DNA of 64,000 nt from contig NC_084766.1 of assembly GCF_028858725.1 (NCBI RefSeq), positions 28,255,001 to 28,319,000 of the forward strand, written 5' to 3'. Positions 63,601-64,000 of this stretch are shown piece after piece; position 1 is the first letter of the stretch, and every line of letters starts with the position of its first letter. The DNA comes from Colius striatus (taxonomy: Eukaryota > Chordata > Aves > Coliiformes > Coliidae). A model generated the notes under the pieces. The model was not told the origin of the DNA. It was given only the letters and a program-made list of their open reading frames with translations, and made no database searches. The translations under genes and the position numbers were made by a program.

Positions 63601-64000
63601 CCAGATGGCCAGTCCAGAGTACTGTGCAGTGTGATTAATAAGCCCCACTTAAAGGGATGTAAAATTAGTAGCTGAATTGTTAATTGAATGGGGGCTCCTG
63701 GTGCCAGGTGCCTTCATGGGCATGTCCTACATCCTGTCATGGCCCTGTGGTGCTGGTAGCTCTCCTAAAGCTTTGCATGGGATCAGAAAGAGCAATGTCG
63801 TATTGTAGTGATAAACCTTCATAAACACAGTGCCTTTTAGGACTGCTAGCAAACCCCTGGTGCTGCTTGCTGCTCTAAGTAAAACTTGGGAGCAATGATT
63901 GCTTTTAATAAAACAGACTGCACAGCAGTTGTTCACGTTAATTGTTCAGACTAATTTCAGCAAATTGATCTTAATTATCCTCTTAAAAGTGGCTTCTTTG

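Larger units (their letters stand above)
48531..64000 (+). other. ADD3: Probable first intron of the plus-strand gene (ADD3)
   Basis: 15.5 kb without a recognised coding exon. I looked for the adducin start (Met-Ser-Ser-Asp in gamma-adducin) and did not find it. The plus strand is visibly T- and G-rich, with long T runs, unlike the A+C-rich XPNPEP1 half. Small microsatellites occur at 49,847-49,861 and 54,629-54,642, and T runs at 54,539-54,550 and 62,616-62,625. No CR1 or LTR seen. Confidence 0.5.

Noticed and set aside
63510..63680. Possible ancient SINE-like stretch (TTATATAGCACC, then GACTTTACAGCAG)
   Set aside because: Only a few words resemble known amniote repeats, and I could not place it in a family.
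48531..64000. Search for the first adducin coding exon
   Set aside because: No Met-Ser-Ser-Asp type start or following adducin sequence was found, so no ADD3 CDS is reported.

Overview
This is vertebrate nuclear DNA, most likely from a bird. The recognisable gene is split into small GT-AG exons with introns of 0.3 to 5.6 kb. Two CpG-island promoters are visible. The one clear young transposon is the 3' end of a CR1 LINE, the typical interspersed repeat of birds and other sauropsids. A turtle or crocodilian is not formally excluded. No prokaryotic, viral or mobile-island content was seen.

Region 1-27,480 (minus strand): the 5' two thirds of XPNPEP1, the cytosolic X-prolyl aminopeptidase 1 (aminopeptidase P1). 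Fourteen coding exons can be read by hand between 23,177 (ATG) and 728. Spliced together they give an uninterrupted frame of exactly 441 codons. Every junction has GT-AG signals and a compatible phase. Residue numbering stays in register with the human 623-residue enzyme, so His395, Asp415 and Asp426 fall at the same numbers. The last exons, carrying the remaining metal ligands, lie beyond base 1. A CpG-island promoter with three CRE-like sites and an E-box sits near 26,700-27,480. A probable non-coding first exon has its donor at 26,975/26,976. Introns hold one CR1 fragment and several very degenerate MIR-like SINE remnants.

Region 27,480-47,340: an intergenic interval of about 20 kb with no convincing gene. 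It holds candidate regulatory elements: an AT-rich, GATA-containing block at 31,100-31,750, a cluster of RFX X-box-like sites at 36,094-36,210, a 26-bp palindrome beside an unexplained small ORF at 41,258-41,611, and a few short duplications.

Region 47,340-64,000 (plus strand): a second CpG island (about 47,340-48,530) that looks like the promoter and non-coding first exon of a rightward gene. XPNPEP1 and ADD3 (gamma-adducin) lie head to head in known vertebrate genomes, so this is most likely ADD3. No adducin coding exon was found, so 48.5-64 kb would be its long first intron. Base composition agrees: the plus strand looks G+T-rich here and A+C-rich across XPNPEP1, as expected for opposite transcription directions. 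The island contains a striking 95-nt imperfect inverted repeat.

I did not find a convincing new biological system. The most interesting unexplained structures are the CpG-island hairpin, the X-box cluster and the palindrome/ORF pair.
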